DNA from: Calditrichota bacterium
Lineage (GTDB): Bacteria > Zhuqueibacterota > Zhuqueibacteria > Zhuqueibacterales > Geothermadaptataceae
NCBI GenBank assembly: GCA_008501765.1
Contig: QQUE01000006.1
Span: forward strand, 62,001-126,000
DNA: 64,000 nucleotides
Direction: 5' to 3'
Within the stretch, counting starts at the first letter, position 1. Every line of letters starts with the position of its first letter. Positions 40,592 to 51,676 of this stretch are shown here, in pieces. The notes under the pieces are model-generated. The model saw nothing but the letters and a program-made list of their open reading frames with translations, ran no database searches and was not told the origin of the DNA. The position numbers and the translations under genes are program-made.

Positions 40592-42418
40592 ATGCGTAAA
40601 ATTTTCCACTGTTTCATTGCAACAGTAATATTTTCAATTTCGGTTGTTTCAGCACAGGAAATAATGACCGTCGATGCGTGCCGTCCGGGCATGATGGCGA
40701 AAGCACTCACCGTATTCAGCGGCAACGAAATTGAAGAATTTGATGTTGAAATCGTCGATTTTTATCGAAATTTTTTTCCCGGCCGCAGCGCTATTCTTAT
40801 TCGGTTGCACGGAGAAAAAGCCACTTTTGCCGGGCCTACAAGCGGGATGAGCGGCAGCCCTGTTTACTATCAGGGCAAGTTGCTCGGCGCCATAGCCTAT
40901 TCTTTTTCAAATTTTGTCAAGGATCCGTTGATGGGCGTAACGCCAATTTCAGAGATGCTGGAAATATTTGATTGGCAAAAAGTCCGGGACAAAGAAAGCG
41001 CCTATAGTGCCCATTTGCCCACTGAAAATATCATTGCTGCCGCCGTCGGAATCGAACCGCCAGTATGGGAGATTTTTACGGATCCTGTGCGATCCCGCCT
41101 GGCGACCACTAAAGGTGTGCAGCAACTTGGTTTGCCATTGCAGTTCAGTGGTTTTTCAGCCAGCAGCCTCGAATTGGTTGAAGCGTCCTTTAGAAACACG
41201 TCGATGCACTTTACGCGTGGCGGCGCCGCTGGCAGCGCGCAGGTCGTTGGGGGAGAGCTGCTCCCGGGTTCGGCAATCGCAGCTGTTTTGATGAGCGGCG
41301 ACTATTCCATCGCTGCGACAGGCACGGTGACCTACCGTGACGGCAATCGGGTTTTAGGATTTGGACACCCATTTTTTGATAATGGCCCAATTGAATTGCC
41401 CATGGCGCAGGCACGAATTATGGCGACGATGGCAAGTATGCAGCATAGTTCGAAAATGTCTCTCACGGGTAAAATTGTTGGCACATTGTACCAGGACCGG
41501 AAAACCGGCATTATGGGTGAAATTGGCCCGATGCCGGAAATGGTGCCGGTTCGAATGAAATATATTTCTGAAACCGGTAAGGAAACGAAATTCAATTTTG
41601 CACTTGCACAGGAACAGTCACTTTCATTTCTTAGTCCGCTGATTTTACGCATGGCGCTGATTTCAGGGATCGAGTCGGCACGGCTGGCCTCCGGATACAA
41701 TACCCTCGATGTTTCGGGTGAAGTGAAATTAAAGGATGGGAAAATACTCTCATTGAATAATTTTTACCCAGGTTTTCAGCCTGTCTCCGGTTTTTCATTT
41801 TTAAATCCAACCTTGCACAGCACCGGACAAATTGCAGCGAGTTTATCGAGTATTGCCAATAATGGGTTTTCAGCCAAGCCTTTTGCTTCGATCGAGGTTA
41901 ATTTTCGCTCTCTCGCGGGACGAAAATCTGCAACCCTCGAAAAAATCTGGGTCGATCGAACGACGTTTACCCCCGGCGACACGCTCGCCATTTATTTTCG
42001 TATCAAACCTTATCAGAAAAAATCTTTCGTACAGGTGGAAAAAGTAGCAATTCCGTATGCGTACACCTCCCGGCGGTTGACCATTTTAGCCGGCGGAGCT
42101 TCCTCTTTTGCCCGAACAGAGAAGCGCAATTTCCCGGCCAAATTTAAACCCCAAAATTTTAATCAACTTTTTAAATTGTTGCAAGAAACACGCAAGAATA
42201 ATCAATTTTGTGTGCAACTGATCAGCATGGATAATGGGGTGTTTGTCGGAAGCAGGGAGATGCCGAATTTACCTCCTTCCGTCTATCCTGTTTTCAAATC
42301 GCAGGCGGCAAAGGGCGATGTCACCCAAAGCCGGTTTCGCATCATCAAAGAGCTGCAATTTCCACAAAAATATATGGTTGAAGGCATCCAGCAATTGCGT
42401 TTGGATTTGGAGAATTAA
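40592..42418 (+). CDS. SpoIVB peptidase S55 domain-like secreted protein
   Basis: Signal peptide; CRPGMMAKALTVFSGNEIEEFDVEIVDF...GPTSGMSGSPVYYQGKLLGAIAYSF...GVTPISEML. Confidence 0.8.
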   Translation: MRKIFHCFIATVIFSISVVSAQEIMTVDACRPGMMAKALTVFSGNEIEEFDVEIVDFYRNFFPGRSAILIRLHGEKATFAGPTSGMSGSPVYYQGKLLGAIAYSFSNFVKDPLMGVTPISEMLEIFDWQKVRDKESAYSAHLPTENIIAAAVGIEPPVWEIFTDPVRSRLATTKGVQQLGLPLQFSGFSASSLELVEASFRNTSMHFTRGGAAGSAQVVGGELLPGSAIAAVLMSGDYSIAATGTVTYRDGNRVLGFGHPFFDNGPIELPMAQARIMATMASMQHSSKMSLTGKIVGTLYQDRKTGIMGEIGPMPEMVPVRMKYISETGKETKFNFALAQEQSLSFLSPLILRMALISGIESARLASGYNTLDVSGEVKLKDGKILSLNNFYPGFQPVSGFSFLNPTLHSTGQIAASLSSIANNGFSAKPFASIEVNFRSLAGRKSATLEKIWVDRTTFTPGDTLAIYFRIKPYQKKSFVQVEKVAIPYAYTSRRLTILAGGASSFARTEKRNFPAKFKPQNFNQLFKLLQETRKNNQFCVQLISMDNGVFVGSREMPNLPPSVYPVFKSQAAKGDVTQSRFRIIKELQFPQKYMVEGIQQLRLDLEN

Positions 42419-42462
42419 GCGAATCGTAATTAGATAATCTTAGTAAAGTTCAGGAAATAATA

Positions 42463-44523
42463 ATGCAAAAAAAGTATTTGTTCGTTTTACCTTTTCTGTT
42501 TTTTTCAGTGGTTTTTGCGTCCTCCTCGAAAGTGAAAGAATACAAGACATATTCTGATTTTAAAGATGGGAAATTTCATGCAGTTACCTTATCCGCAAAG
42601 GATGGTTTAACCCTTGCACCGCAGGTACTAAAAATATGCGACACAAATTCCCAGCATGTGTGGCACGTTTCAGTCGCCGGTAAAAATATTTACGTGGCTG
42701 CTGGCAGCCCGGTAAAAATCATCGAAATCAGAAACGGCGATTCACTTACCGTTTATAGTGGGGAGGAACCTGCAATTTTTGCCATGGCTGCTGCAAAAAA
42801 TAATGCCATTTATTTCGCTCCGGCACCGGGCGGTCTGCTTTACCGGCTGCAAAATGGCAAAACCGAAAAGATTGCTGAACTTGATGTACAGTATATTTGG
42901 GATATATTGCCATTTAAAGATGATTTGCTGATCGCAACTGGTGATCCGGGTCTTATTTTACGGTTGAATTCCCAAGCTCAAATTGACACCGTTTTTAGCA
43001 GCGCTGAATCGCATATTCGCGTTCTCGCCAGCGATGCCAAAGGGCAAATTTATGCAGGTTCTGCAGATCACGGACTCGTTTATCGCTTCGATCAAAATTT
43101 TAAACCATTTGTGCTTTACGATTCTCCGGAGACGGAAATATTTGCTATTATCCCGTTAGAAAAAGGTGAGATTTGGGCCGCCGGATTGTCGGAAAAATTG
43201 CAGCGGCCGGTGATCGCTGCGGTGAGCAATGGTGGCAAAAGCAACGGAGATGGGACTTCAGATAAAAAAACAGCCAATGATATTGCCGCCGCGATAATTG
43301 CCAACGGTGGGAGTAACAAAGGCGCCGTCTACAAAATTGGGTCAAACGGCGTTGCCAGAAATTACTGGCAATCATCGAGCGAGCGTGTGCAGGCCATTCA
43401 GAATTATGGTGATGGCAGTCTTCTCGTTGGAACCGGCGATAACGGCAAAGTTTTTCGGATTGCCGAAAATGGTGATATCGTACAGCTTCTCGATTTTGAT
43501 GCTGCGCAAATCGTGGCGGTGGAGAATACCGCTGCCGGCACATTGCTGGCAACCGCAAACAGCGGACTGGTTTATGAGTTTTCAAAAAATAAATCCAAAA
43601 TTGGGCGATTTGAATCTGCACCATTTGATGCCGGGAGTTTTACAAAATGGGGCAGCCTTTCGTGGACAGGTTCGGGAAAAATAATTTTTTCAGCTCGCAG
43701 TGGCAACACAGAAAAACCGGACAAAACATGGAGTCCCTGGTTCAAAATGTCATCCCGTGAGCAACCGTCTTCCATAGAAGCGCCGGTTGCCCGTTATATT
43801 CAATGGCAGGCCGAGCTGATGGATTCGGCGATTCTGAAAACAGTTGCATTCGGTTACAGGCAACAAAACATTGCTCCTCTGGTGAAAGATATCGTCATTC
43901 ATGAGCCCGGTGTGGCCTACCTTGATGCCGTGAAGGATGGTCAAAAAGATGGCGCACAAAGTTCACCTGTTAGCGACGGCAAAAAAACGACGGAAGCAGG
44001 ATTCCAATCCATCGGCTGGACGATGGTGGATGATAATTCCGATCAGCTTCAGTGCAGCTTATGGTACCAGTTTGTGGGTACGCGGAGTTGGCGTCTGCTG
44101 GTTGAAGATTATAGCGCTGCTGTTTATTCGTGGGACACACGAACAATGGAAGATGGCAATTATTTGATTAAAATCTCTGCCTCCGACCGGTCGGCAAATC
44201 TGCAAAATGAATTGACTGATTCAAAAATTAGTGAGCCGGTTTTAATCGACAACAGTGGACCGGGAGTTTCGCAGCTTGCGAAAAATGGCAGCAATGTCGT
44301 GTTTAATGCACAGGATAAATTCAGCCGCATTGGCGCTGCTTTTTTTGCTGTCAATTCCGGGCAGTGGCAAGAAATAGCGCCCGCGGATGGCATTGCAGAC
44401 TCTCAGTCAGAACAATTTCAAATTGATGTTTCGAATTTGGAAAAAGGCACGCATACAATAATGATTAAGGTGGAAGACGAACGTAAAAATACCACTTTTA
44501 AACATCTCAATTTCATTTTGTAG
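42463..44523 (+). CDS. Secreted beta-propeller-like hypothetical protein with C-terminal Ig-like region
   Basis: Signal peptide; repeated blades (IYVAAGSPVKIIEI, IYFAPAPGGLLYRL, LLIATGDPGLILRL, IYAGSADHGLVYRF, LLVGTGDNGKVFRI, LLATANSGLVYEF). Confidence 0.72.
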   Translation: MQKKYLFVLPFLFFSVVFASSSKVKEYKTYSDFKDGKFHAVTLSAKDGLTLAPQVLKICDTNSQHVWHVSVAGKNIYVAAGSPVKIIEIRNGDSLTVYSGEEPAIFAMAAAKNNAIYFAPAPGGLLYRLQNGKTEKIAELDVQYIWDILPFKDDLLIATGDPGLILRLNSQAQIDTVFSSAESHIRVLASDAKGQIYAGSADHGLVYRFDQNFKPFVLYDSPETEIFAIIPLEKGEIWAAGLSEKLQRPVIAAVSNGGKSNGDGTSDKKTANDIAAAIIANGGSNKGAVYKIGSNGVARNYWQSSSERVQAIQNYGDGSLLVGTGDNGKVFRIAENGDIVQLLDFDAAQIVAVENTAAGTLLATANSGLVYEFSKNKSKIGRFESAPFDAGSFTKWGSLSWTGSGKIIFSARSGNTEKPDKTWSPWFKMSSREQPSSIEAPVARYIQWQAELMDSAILKTVAFGYRQQNIAPLVKDIVIHEPGVAYLDAVKDGQKDGAQSSPVSDGKKTTEAGFQSIGWTMVDDNSDQLQCSLWYQFVGTRSWRLLVEDYSAAVYSWDTRTMEDGNYLIKISASDRSANLQNELTDSKISEPVLIDNSGPGVSQLAKNGSNVVFNAQDKFSRIGAAFFAVNSGQWQEIAPADGIADSQSEQFQIDVSNLEKGTHTIMIKVEDERKNTTFKHLNFIL

Positions 44524-44557
44524 GTCAATTTAAAGGATAAAATTAAACGGGATCCCC

Positions 44558-45544
44558 TTGCAAAAAACACATATTGAGCAAATCGCACAAATAATCGAAC
44601 AGAACCAACGCTTTGTTTTGACAACACATGCAAATCCTGACGGGGATGGAATAGGCTCGGAAATGGCCTTGTTCCATTATCTGCGTAACAAAGGGAAAGA
44701 TGTCACGGTTTTAAATGTGGACAGGTCGCCGGAAAATCTGCAGTTTTTGGAAAAGGATTATCCGATCACAATATTCCAAAAACCTGTTCACAGTCAATTG
44801 ATTGAACAAGCGGATATCATTTTCGTGCTCGATATCAGTGACTGGAAAAGGTTGCGAGAACTCGGTGAAGTCATTCTGGAAACAGCAGCGGAAACCGTCT
44901 GCATCGATCATCATATTTTAGAAGAACCGTTTGCGAACAAGGACTATATTTTTGCCTCGGCAAGCTCCACTGGCGAGTTAATTTACGACCTTCTTTCCGG
45001 CCTTGGCGCTGATTTAAACATCGAAATTTGTGAGGCGATTTTAACCGCAGTCATCGCGGACACCGGTTGTTTTCGATTTTCAAATACCAGCCCGAAAGTA
45101 TTTCAAATAGCCGCGGAAATGCAAGCGCGCGGCGCGGATCGGGTGATGATTTACCAGCAGCTCTACGAAAGCCAGGGATTGCCGCGGATCCGGCTTTTGG
45201 CCCGGGTTTTAAACAATCTCCGCCTCGATTGCAATGGCAAAATAGCCTGGATGGAAATCAGCCAAAAAATGCTGAAACAAACCGGGTCCAGTATTAAGGA
45301 TACCGAGGGCCTTTCGGACTTTCCCCGACGGATTCAAGGGGTGGAAATTGCATTATTATTTATGGAGTTACCGGATGGGAAAGTGAAGATCAGTTTCCGT
45401 TCAAAAGGGCGTATTGTCATCAATAAATTGGCGGCAAAATTTATGGGGGGCGGGCATGCATTTGCAGCCGGTGCAGCGGTCGATGGTGCGTTGGCCGATG
45501 TAAGGGACGATGTATTGTTTCATGCCCGCTATTTATTCGAGTAA
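44558..45544 (+). CDS. DHH/DHHA1 family phosphoesterase (NrnA-like oligoribonuclease/pAp phosphatase)
   Basis: TTG start; THANPDGDGIGSEMAL, VCIDHHILEEPF, ADTGCFRFSNTS, FMGGGHAFAAGA. Confidence 0.92.
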   Translation: MQKTHIEQIAQIIEQNQRFVLTTHANPDGDGIGSEMALFHYLRNKGKDVTVLNVDRSPENLQFLEKDYPITIFQKPVHSQLIEQADIIFVLDISDWKRLRELGEVILETAAETVCIDHHILEEPFANKDYIFASASSTGELIYDLLSGLGADLNIEICEAILTAVIADTGCFRFSNTSPKVFQIAAEMQARGADRVMIYQQLYESQGLPRIRLLARVLNNLRLDCNGKIAWMEISQKMLKQTGSSIKDTEGLSDFPRRIQGVEIALLFMELPDGKVKISFRSKGRIVINKLAAKFMGGGHAFAAGAAVDGALADVRDDVLFHARYLFE

Positions 45545-45586
45545 TCCCGGTTTATGGCCGACATTATTAGCGGCAAGGAATAAACC

Positions 45587-46786
45587 ATGGAAATAAAAAA
45601 ACTCTACGATAAAGTTCATCACCTCGTTAAAGAATTTACCCCCGAAATTATTTTTCATCGCCGGGAATTGCATAAAATTCCTGAACTGGCCCACTATGAG
45701 TTCAAAACTGCAAAGTATTTGGCTAAAGCTATTTCAGAATTTGGCGTTACTCCAAAAACAGGCGTTGCCGGAACAGGGTTGACCGTCGATTTCCGCGGCA
45801 CGGGCCAGCTATCAATCGGGTTTCGCTGCGATATCGACGGTTTGCCAATTTCTGAAGAAACCGGTTTGGAGTTTTCATCGGCGCACCCTGGAAAAATGCA
45901 TGCATGCGGTCACGATGCGCACACAGCCATTGGCCTGGGCGTTGTCAAAGTGTTGCATGCGCTGGGAACTGAAATACCGGGAAATGTGCGCGTATTATTT
46001 CAACCGGCAGAAGAAATCCAACCCGGTGGCGCGCTCGAAATGATTGCCGATGGCGCCATCGATGGACTGGATGCTATTTTTAGTGTGCATGTTGATCCGA
46101 CAATTGAGACCGGCAATATCGGCGTCAAGTTTGGTCCACACCTGGCGTCGGTGGATATTTTTGAAATTCAAATATTCGGTGAAATGGGACACGCCGCCCA
46201 CCCGCATTTATCGGTAGATTCGGTGCTTGTCGCCTCAAAAGTCGTGATGGCGCTACACAGCATTCCTTCGCGGAAAATCGACCCATTGCACCAAATCGTC
46301 ATTACGATTAGTATGATTCACGGCGGCGATGCAAAAAATGTGATGCCGGCTCACGTTACACTTGGTGGAACCATCCGAACTTTGGATGAGGGCGTTCGAA
46401 AACAAATTCCCGAAATAATGAAAACGACAATTAAAGGCATCACTTCGGCATTTGATGCAACTTATAAATTGGATATTATCAAAGGCGCTCCTGTTCTTTA
46501 TAATGATTTCAAATGTGCGTCAATACTTATGCAAACCGGGCAAAAAATCCTCGGATATGCCAATGCCCTCGAGCTACCCACGCCGCGAATGGGTTCCGAA
46601 GATTTTTCCAATTATCTGACACATATTCCAGGCGCACAGATTAGGTTGGGCACCAACTGCTCCGGTTGCAAAGAACATTCGTTGCACAGCCCCTATTTTA
46701 CCCTTGACGAAGAATCCATCCCGATCGGTGTTGAGCTTTTTGTGATGGCTATTCTGGAATATCTCACCCAAAATGACAACCATTGA
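45587..46786 (+). CDS. M20 family amidohydrolase/metallopeptidase
   Basis: HRRELHKIPELAHYEFKTA, MHACGHDAHTAIGLG, VRVLFQPAEEIQPGGALEMI, GSEDFSNYL. Confidence 0.95.
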   Translation: MEIKKLYDKVHHLVKEFTPEIIFHRRELHKIPELAHYEFKTAKYLAKAISEFGVTPKTGVAGTGLTVDFRGTGQLSIGFRCDIDGLPISEETGLEFSSAHPGKMHACGHDAHTAIGLGVVKVLHALGTEIPGNVRVLFQPAEEIQPGGALEMIADGAIDGLDAIFSVHVDPTIETGNIGVKFGPHLASVDIFEIQIFGEMGHAAHPHLSVDSVLVASKVVMALHSIPSRKIDPLHQIVITISMIHGGDAKNVMPAHVTLGGTIRTLDEGVRKQIPEIMKTTIKGITSAFDATYKLDIIKGAPVLYNDFKCASILMQTGQKILGYANALELPTPRMGSEDFSNYLTHIPGAQIRLGTNCSGCKEHSLHSPYFTLDEESIPIGVELFVMAILEYLTQNDNH

Positions 46787-47243
46787 ACCAAAGCGTTAAA
46801 TCTTATTAATATTTGTTTTCCCCTTGCATTTTACTGTGCTAAGAATTAGGTTAATTGACATTATTTTGTTGAAAATCCGGTCATTTTGGGGTGCCCGGTT
46901 TTAAAAATAATGGAGTTATAATAATTTATTCTAATTCTATTTTTAGACCAATTAACATATTTTTAAGAATTTATAATTGCTCTCCATTGGCAATTCACAA
47001 CACGTGATTTAGACTGCTGACTTTCCTTTTAAAGAATAATTTCGACTTTTATTGTTATAAATGTTCGCAGCACTGCATCAGGATGAACGGCTTCCCGGCG
47101 ATGAAAGTGAGGCCACATCCATATCGAGCGTAAAATTTGGTTCGGGAATAAAAAGAAGACTGGAATTTACTTTTCGATACATGCACTGATTCATCCATTT
47201 CTTATTCAAATTTTGCCTTCGATCGGATTTATGATGACATAAA

Positions 47244-50200
47244 TTGATTCGATTATTTCAACTGTTGATTGCGAAATATTTGGCCAATAATAGGAAGCAA
47301 GGAGTACCTGTGTTCAAATCAAGAAGGTCTGTTCGGGAGCTGCGGCGGCTGCATTTTTTGGGACAGATTGCCGAGTCTATCTTTACGATTGAAGACCTGG
47401 TTGGTATACTCGATGTTTTACACACAAGCCTGCATGAAATTATTCCCTTTGACAAGATATTTTTTATCCTGCACGACGATGAACAGCAGCAGTTTTCTCT
47501 GCCCGCAAAATACAATAAATCCCATTTTAGTTCGGATGATACCGCTGATGTGATCTTAAAATATCAAGACACAAAACTGACCTCGCTTTTAAGTGTGCGT
47601 ACGCCGATCGTGCGCAATACACAAGAGGAAATTACCCGCTATTCAGCCGCGGAGCTGCAAATTTGGAATAAAGATGTTGTCATCGATATGTCCGCGCCGA
47701 TCTGTAATCAGGCTGGCAAATTGATTGGCGTCCTAAATTTTGTGCGTTCGCGGGCACATGATTTCAACAAATTCCAGCGCTCCTTCGCGATGACAGTAGC
47801 CGGATTGCTGGGTAAAATTGTCGAGCGTGATAGTTTTAAAAAGGAAGTTGTTCTGCAAAAAGCAGTGAGTGTGTGGTGGGAAAACAGTTTTAAAATTCTG
47901 CTTGAGCAATCTTTACAACCGAACTGTCTCCTCGATTTGGAACAGGATATTGTCGTTGCGGCAAATCAATCATTTTGTAAAATTTTTAAAGTGGAAACAC
48001 TGCTGAACGATTCTGTTTGTATATCCGCCGTGCTCGGAAAATCCTTTTTGAAGTCTGTTCAAACTGTTTCGCCGAAAGATGAAATTGACCTTGTGCACGT
48101 TCACCCGACGAATAATAAAAAATACCGCTTCCAAATCCACCCCCTGGGAATGGAGTCGCGTTATTTTTTGCTGAAAGTTGTCAACTTTGCAAATAAAGAA
48201 AAACGCCGGCGCGCAACGCTTAAATGGAGTGTGCAATTAAATGATATTTTATTGCTTCTGCACGATCAAAAAGACGGAGGGAACTTCGATTTAAATGTGC
48301 ACCGCATACTTGATGATGTTGGACAACTTCTCAATGCCCGGTTCATCACTTTTTGTTCTGCGAAGGGTGGGAAGGTCCATGTTCACTATTGCAAATCATT
48401 ATTGCAGAAAAGCGAATCGACAATTTTCCATCAATTATTGGACAGTTTTTGCGAAAGTACTTACGCCGATTTACGTAAAAACCGCGAGAGCTGCGTCGTG
48501 CGGACAGAACAAACGGAACACCTTCTCAAAAACGCCTTGCCAGTAATCAAACAACTGGAAATCAAGGAGATTTTTGTTAATCCACTCCAGGGAACACACG
48601 CCCATTTTGGCATTGTAAATTTTTATTTTCCTGAAAAGCTGCACTTGTCAAAATATCAGTTCAAACTTGTTCATAGTTTTTTCAACGCCTTGCAGATTAT
48701 TTTAGAAAGAAGAGCTTTGTCAGCGAAAGTGGCCAGGCAGAGCAGTTTTCAATTATTGATGCAAAAAATAACCGATCGCGTTAATTCGAACTCAACATCG
48801 AGCAGTTATATTCAGGATATTACGCAGAAATTGCCAGAATTATTCTCTTTTGATGTCGCGTGCATAACGCTTTTCGATGCGGAAAAACTTGGCGAAAAAA
48901 GATATTTTATCGCCTCTGATAATTTCAAAAAAATTGTGCAACGCCAACACTGGCAAGCATTTGTTAAAAAGGCGCAAACCAAAAGTTTTAATAATATTAA
49001 AGCCCGAAAAGAATTGGGTGGGTTTGATGATTTAAAGTCGAAAATTCAGGATTATATCATCCTGGGCGACCGCTGCATCGGTGTAATTGAAATTGGTCAT
49101 TTGGATGCTTCGATATATTCTGAACTGGATGCCGAGACATTAAAAGACCTCGCAGTGCACATGGCGACAATATTTCGGGGGATCAATAGTTTTCAGCGGG
49201 CGAAAACACGAATGCAGGAGCTTTCGGAAATCACCCATAATTCTATTGCCGCTGCTGATCAGCGTAATTCCCGTCAAATCCTGGAAAATATGACCACTGA
49301 TGCAAAGAAAATGATGCAGGCGAATGAGTCGGCACTGTTCCTTTTTAATGATAAAATGGAAATAATCGGTAAATCCCGCCTGGCGAAAGTCATAGATTTT
49401 CTTCCGGATTTTGATGAAACAATCAAACAAAAGAAGCACAATCTCGAGATCAAACATTTGGAAAAAATTGCTGATGATAAAATTTTCTACGGTACGTGTA
49501 TTTTTGTGCCAATTCTGCTCGACGATGCGGTGCCTGCGGCACTGGGTATGTTGTGGAATGAACACTTCAAAATTACGCGCTGGGAGATTGAATTACTAAA
49601 TATCATGGCGACCCTGTTTGCCAATGTCTTGAAAAATGAGCAAGCCCGCTCAGTAAAAGATGCCCACACAGATAAATTAATCCGCGCGAACACCGAGCTT
49701 GAAAATTTTGTATATACCGTTTCCCATGATCTGAAATCCCCGGTGGTTACAATTCAGGGATTCACCTCAATTCTCATCGATGAATATAGTGAAATGCTCG
49801 ACGCGGATGCGCGGCATTACCTCGACCGGGTGCAGAGGAATGCCGTGCAGATGGAGCAATTGCTGCGTGCGTTGCTTGAATTATCACGCATCGACAGGAG
49901 CCAGGTGAAGCGTGCCTTTGTCGATGGCAATGTGCCAATCGAGCGTGCTCTTGTTGAGTTTTCGTTTCAATTAAAGAGTAAAAATATCCATATTGTCGTT
50001 CAGGAAGACCTTCCGAAAGTGTATTGCGACGTCATTCGCATCACCCAGGTATTTTCAAATATTATTGGAAACGCAATAAAATTTCGCGATACGAAAAAGA
50101 AAGAAACAGTCATCGAGATTGGCGGCACATGGGATGATGAATTTATTACTTATTTTGTCGAAGATAACGGACAGGGGGTGGCACAGTCCCATTTGGAAAG

Positions 50201-50402
50201 TGTATTTACGATGTTCAAACGTCACAACCGGTTTCACAGTGTTGATGGAACAGGGATTGGATTGACGATTGCTAAACGAATAGTTGAAAATCACAATGGC
50301 CGAATCTGGATGGAATCGGAGGAAGGTGTTGGAACAAAAATTTTATTTAAATTGCCATTAAAGGTTGGTAGCAGTATTAGCGAACTGCAAAATTCCAATT
50401 AA
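47244..50402 (+). CDS. Multi-GAF sensor histidine kinase
   Basis: TTG start; several GAF-like regions; H-box VYTVSHDLKSPVVTIQGF; N box VFSNIIGNAIKFRD; VEDNGQGV; GTGIGLTIAKRIVENHNG. Confidence 0.85.
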   Translation: MIRLFQLLIAKYLANNRKQGVPVFKSRRSVRELRRLHFLGQIAESIFTIEDLVGILDVLHTSLHEIIPFDKIFFILHDDEQQQFSLPAKYNKSHFSSDDTADVILKYQDTKLTSLLSVRTPIVRNTQEEITRYSAAELQIWNKDVVIDMSAPICNQAGKLIGVLNFVRSRAHDFNKFQRSFAMTVAGLLGKIVERDSFKKEVVLQKAVSVWWENSFKILLEQSLQPNCLLDLEQDIVVAANQSFCKIFKVETLLNDSVCISAVLGKSFLKSVQTVSPKDEIDLVHVHPTNNKKYRFQIHPLGMESRYFLLKVVNFANKEKRRRATLKWSVQLNDILLLLHDQKDGGNFDLNVHRILDDVGQLLNARFITFCSAKGGKVHVHYCKSLLQKSESTIFHQLLDSFCESTYADLRKNRESCVVRTEQTEHLLKNALPVIKQLEIKEIFVNPLQGTHAHFGIVNFYFPEKLHLSKYQFKLVHSFFNALQIILERRALSAKVARQSSFQLLMQKITDRVNSNSTSSSYIQDITQKLPELFSFDVACITLFDAEKLGEKRYFIASDNFKKIVQRQHWQAFVKKAQTKSFNNIKARKELGGFDDLKSKIQDYIILGDRCIGVIEIGHLDASIYSELDAETLKDLAVHMATIFRGINSFQRAKTRMQELSEITHNSIAAADQRNSRQILENMTTDAKKMMQANESALFLFNDKMEIIGKSRLAKVIDFLPDFDETIKQKKHNLEIKHLEKIADDKIFYGTCIFVPILLDDAVPAALGMLWNEHFKITRWEIELLNIMATLFANVLKNEQARSVKDAHTDKLIRANTELENFVYTVSHDLKSPVVTIQGFTSILIDEYSEMLDADARHYLDRVQRNAVQMEQLLRALLELSRIDRSQVKRAFVDGNVPIERALVEFSFQLKSKNIHIVVQEDLPKVYCDVIRITQVFSNIIGNAIKFRDTKKKETVIEIGGTWDDEFITYFVEDNGQGVAQSHLESVFTMFKRHNRFHSVDGTGIGLTIAKRIVENHNGRIWMESEEGVGTKILFKLPLKVGSSISELQNSN

Positions 50403-50780
50403 CCGGGAGAATTTTCAGGTAATCGATTCTGAAAATATTCCTGCGCTCAACAAAAATTACAATATTTTAGCCTCAAATTCCCATCCGCTTTAACATTAAT
50501 GATGGATTCTCTACACATTTAAAGTTATTGCAATCTCGCCAGTTGTTTTTGCGTGCTTCAATTTTTTTATTATATTGGGTTCTGGCAAAATTTACCGAAA
50601 ATCTTTGGATGACCAATGTGCGAATTTAAAGCAGGGATTTTCGGATATTCGCCAAGTGTGAGTTACATCAGGATGGAACTATTAATCTTCACAAAATCAA
50701 AATCTATTTCTTACGGACATGTAATCTAGCCAATTATTACATCATTTGAACCTAACTACCCGGCTAATAGAGGAATCAAC

Positions 50781-51575
50781 ATGGGAACTGCAATCGCGAC
50801 CTCCAAAAGTATTCAGTCAGAAGAAATTTTTCAATTACAACAGGAGCTTATCGAAAAAGACAAACTGCTTGCTCAGAAAGACGAGGAATTGCAATCTTAT
50901 CTTCACATGCTGTCGCATGAATTAAAAACTCCAATTGTTACAATGCAAGGCTACACCAGTTTATTAGAGGATATGTTTGGCGATTTGCTGCCAGAAGATG
51001 GGAAAAAGTTTCTTAAGGGGATCTCAAATAATGTTGAGCGATTGGAAACTTTGGTCAAAGATTTATTGACTTTAAGCGGAATCGCCATTCAACACTCCGA
51101 ATTTACAGTCGTTGATATAAACGACCTGGTCGATGATATCATCATTGATCTTTATGGGGCCTATCAATTTAAGAAACAGCCTTTCACGGTTCAGGAAAAT
51201 ATGCCAAAAGTGTTTGGTCACCGCGATTTTCTGCGTCATGTTTACACAAATTTGCTCGTTAATTCAATTAAATATAGCAATGAAAACGTGCCGCTTAAAA
51301 TTGAAATCGGGTGCTCATTCGATGAGATCTTCCCCAAATTTTTTGTGAAAGACAATGGTGTTGGCATTCCTTCTTCAGCACGAAAAAGGATTTTTAACAT
51401 GTTTGCGCGAGCGGGAAACAAAAAAAATGTCAGTGGCACCGGCATCGGTTTGGTCATTGTGCAAAAAATTATCGAAGCCCACGATGGTGAGATTTGGTTT
51501 GATTCCAAAAAAGGCGAGGGGACGGTATTTAATTTTACATTGCCTGTTCAAAAAGAGCAGACATCGTCGTTTTAA
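50781..51575 (+). CDS. Short soluble sensor histidine kinase without recognisable sensor domain
   Basis: Coiled-coil followed by H-box LHMLSHELKTPIVTMQGYTS; VKDNGVGIPSSARKRIFNMF; GTGIGLVIVQKIIEAHDG. Confidence 0.9.
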   Translation: MGTAIATSKSIQSEEIFQLQQELIEKDKLLAQKDEELQSYLHMLSHELKTPIVTMQGYTSLLEDMFGDLLPEDGKKFLKGISNNVERLETLVKDLLTLSGIAIQHSEFTVVDINDLVDDIIIDLYGAYQFKKQPFTVQENMPKVFGHRDFLRHVYTNLLVNSIKYSNENVPLKIEIGCSFDEIFPKFFVKDNGVGIPSSARKRIFNMFARAGNKKNVSGTGIGLVIVQKIIEAHDGEIWFDSKKGEGTVFNFTLPVQKEQTSSF

Positions 51576-51676
51576 TATTATCTTTTATGGTGCAAATTTA
51601 GGTCAATTTGCCGAATAGAATAACAGCAATTCCTCCTTTGTACTTTGAGGAATTATTGAATGGATGAAGGAACGAG

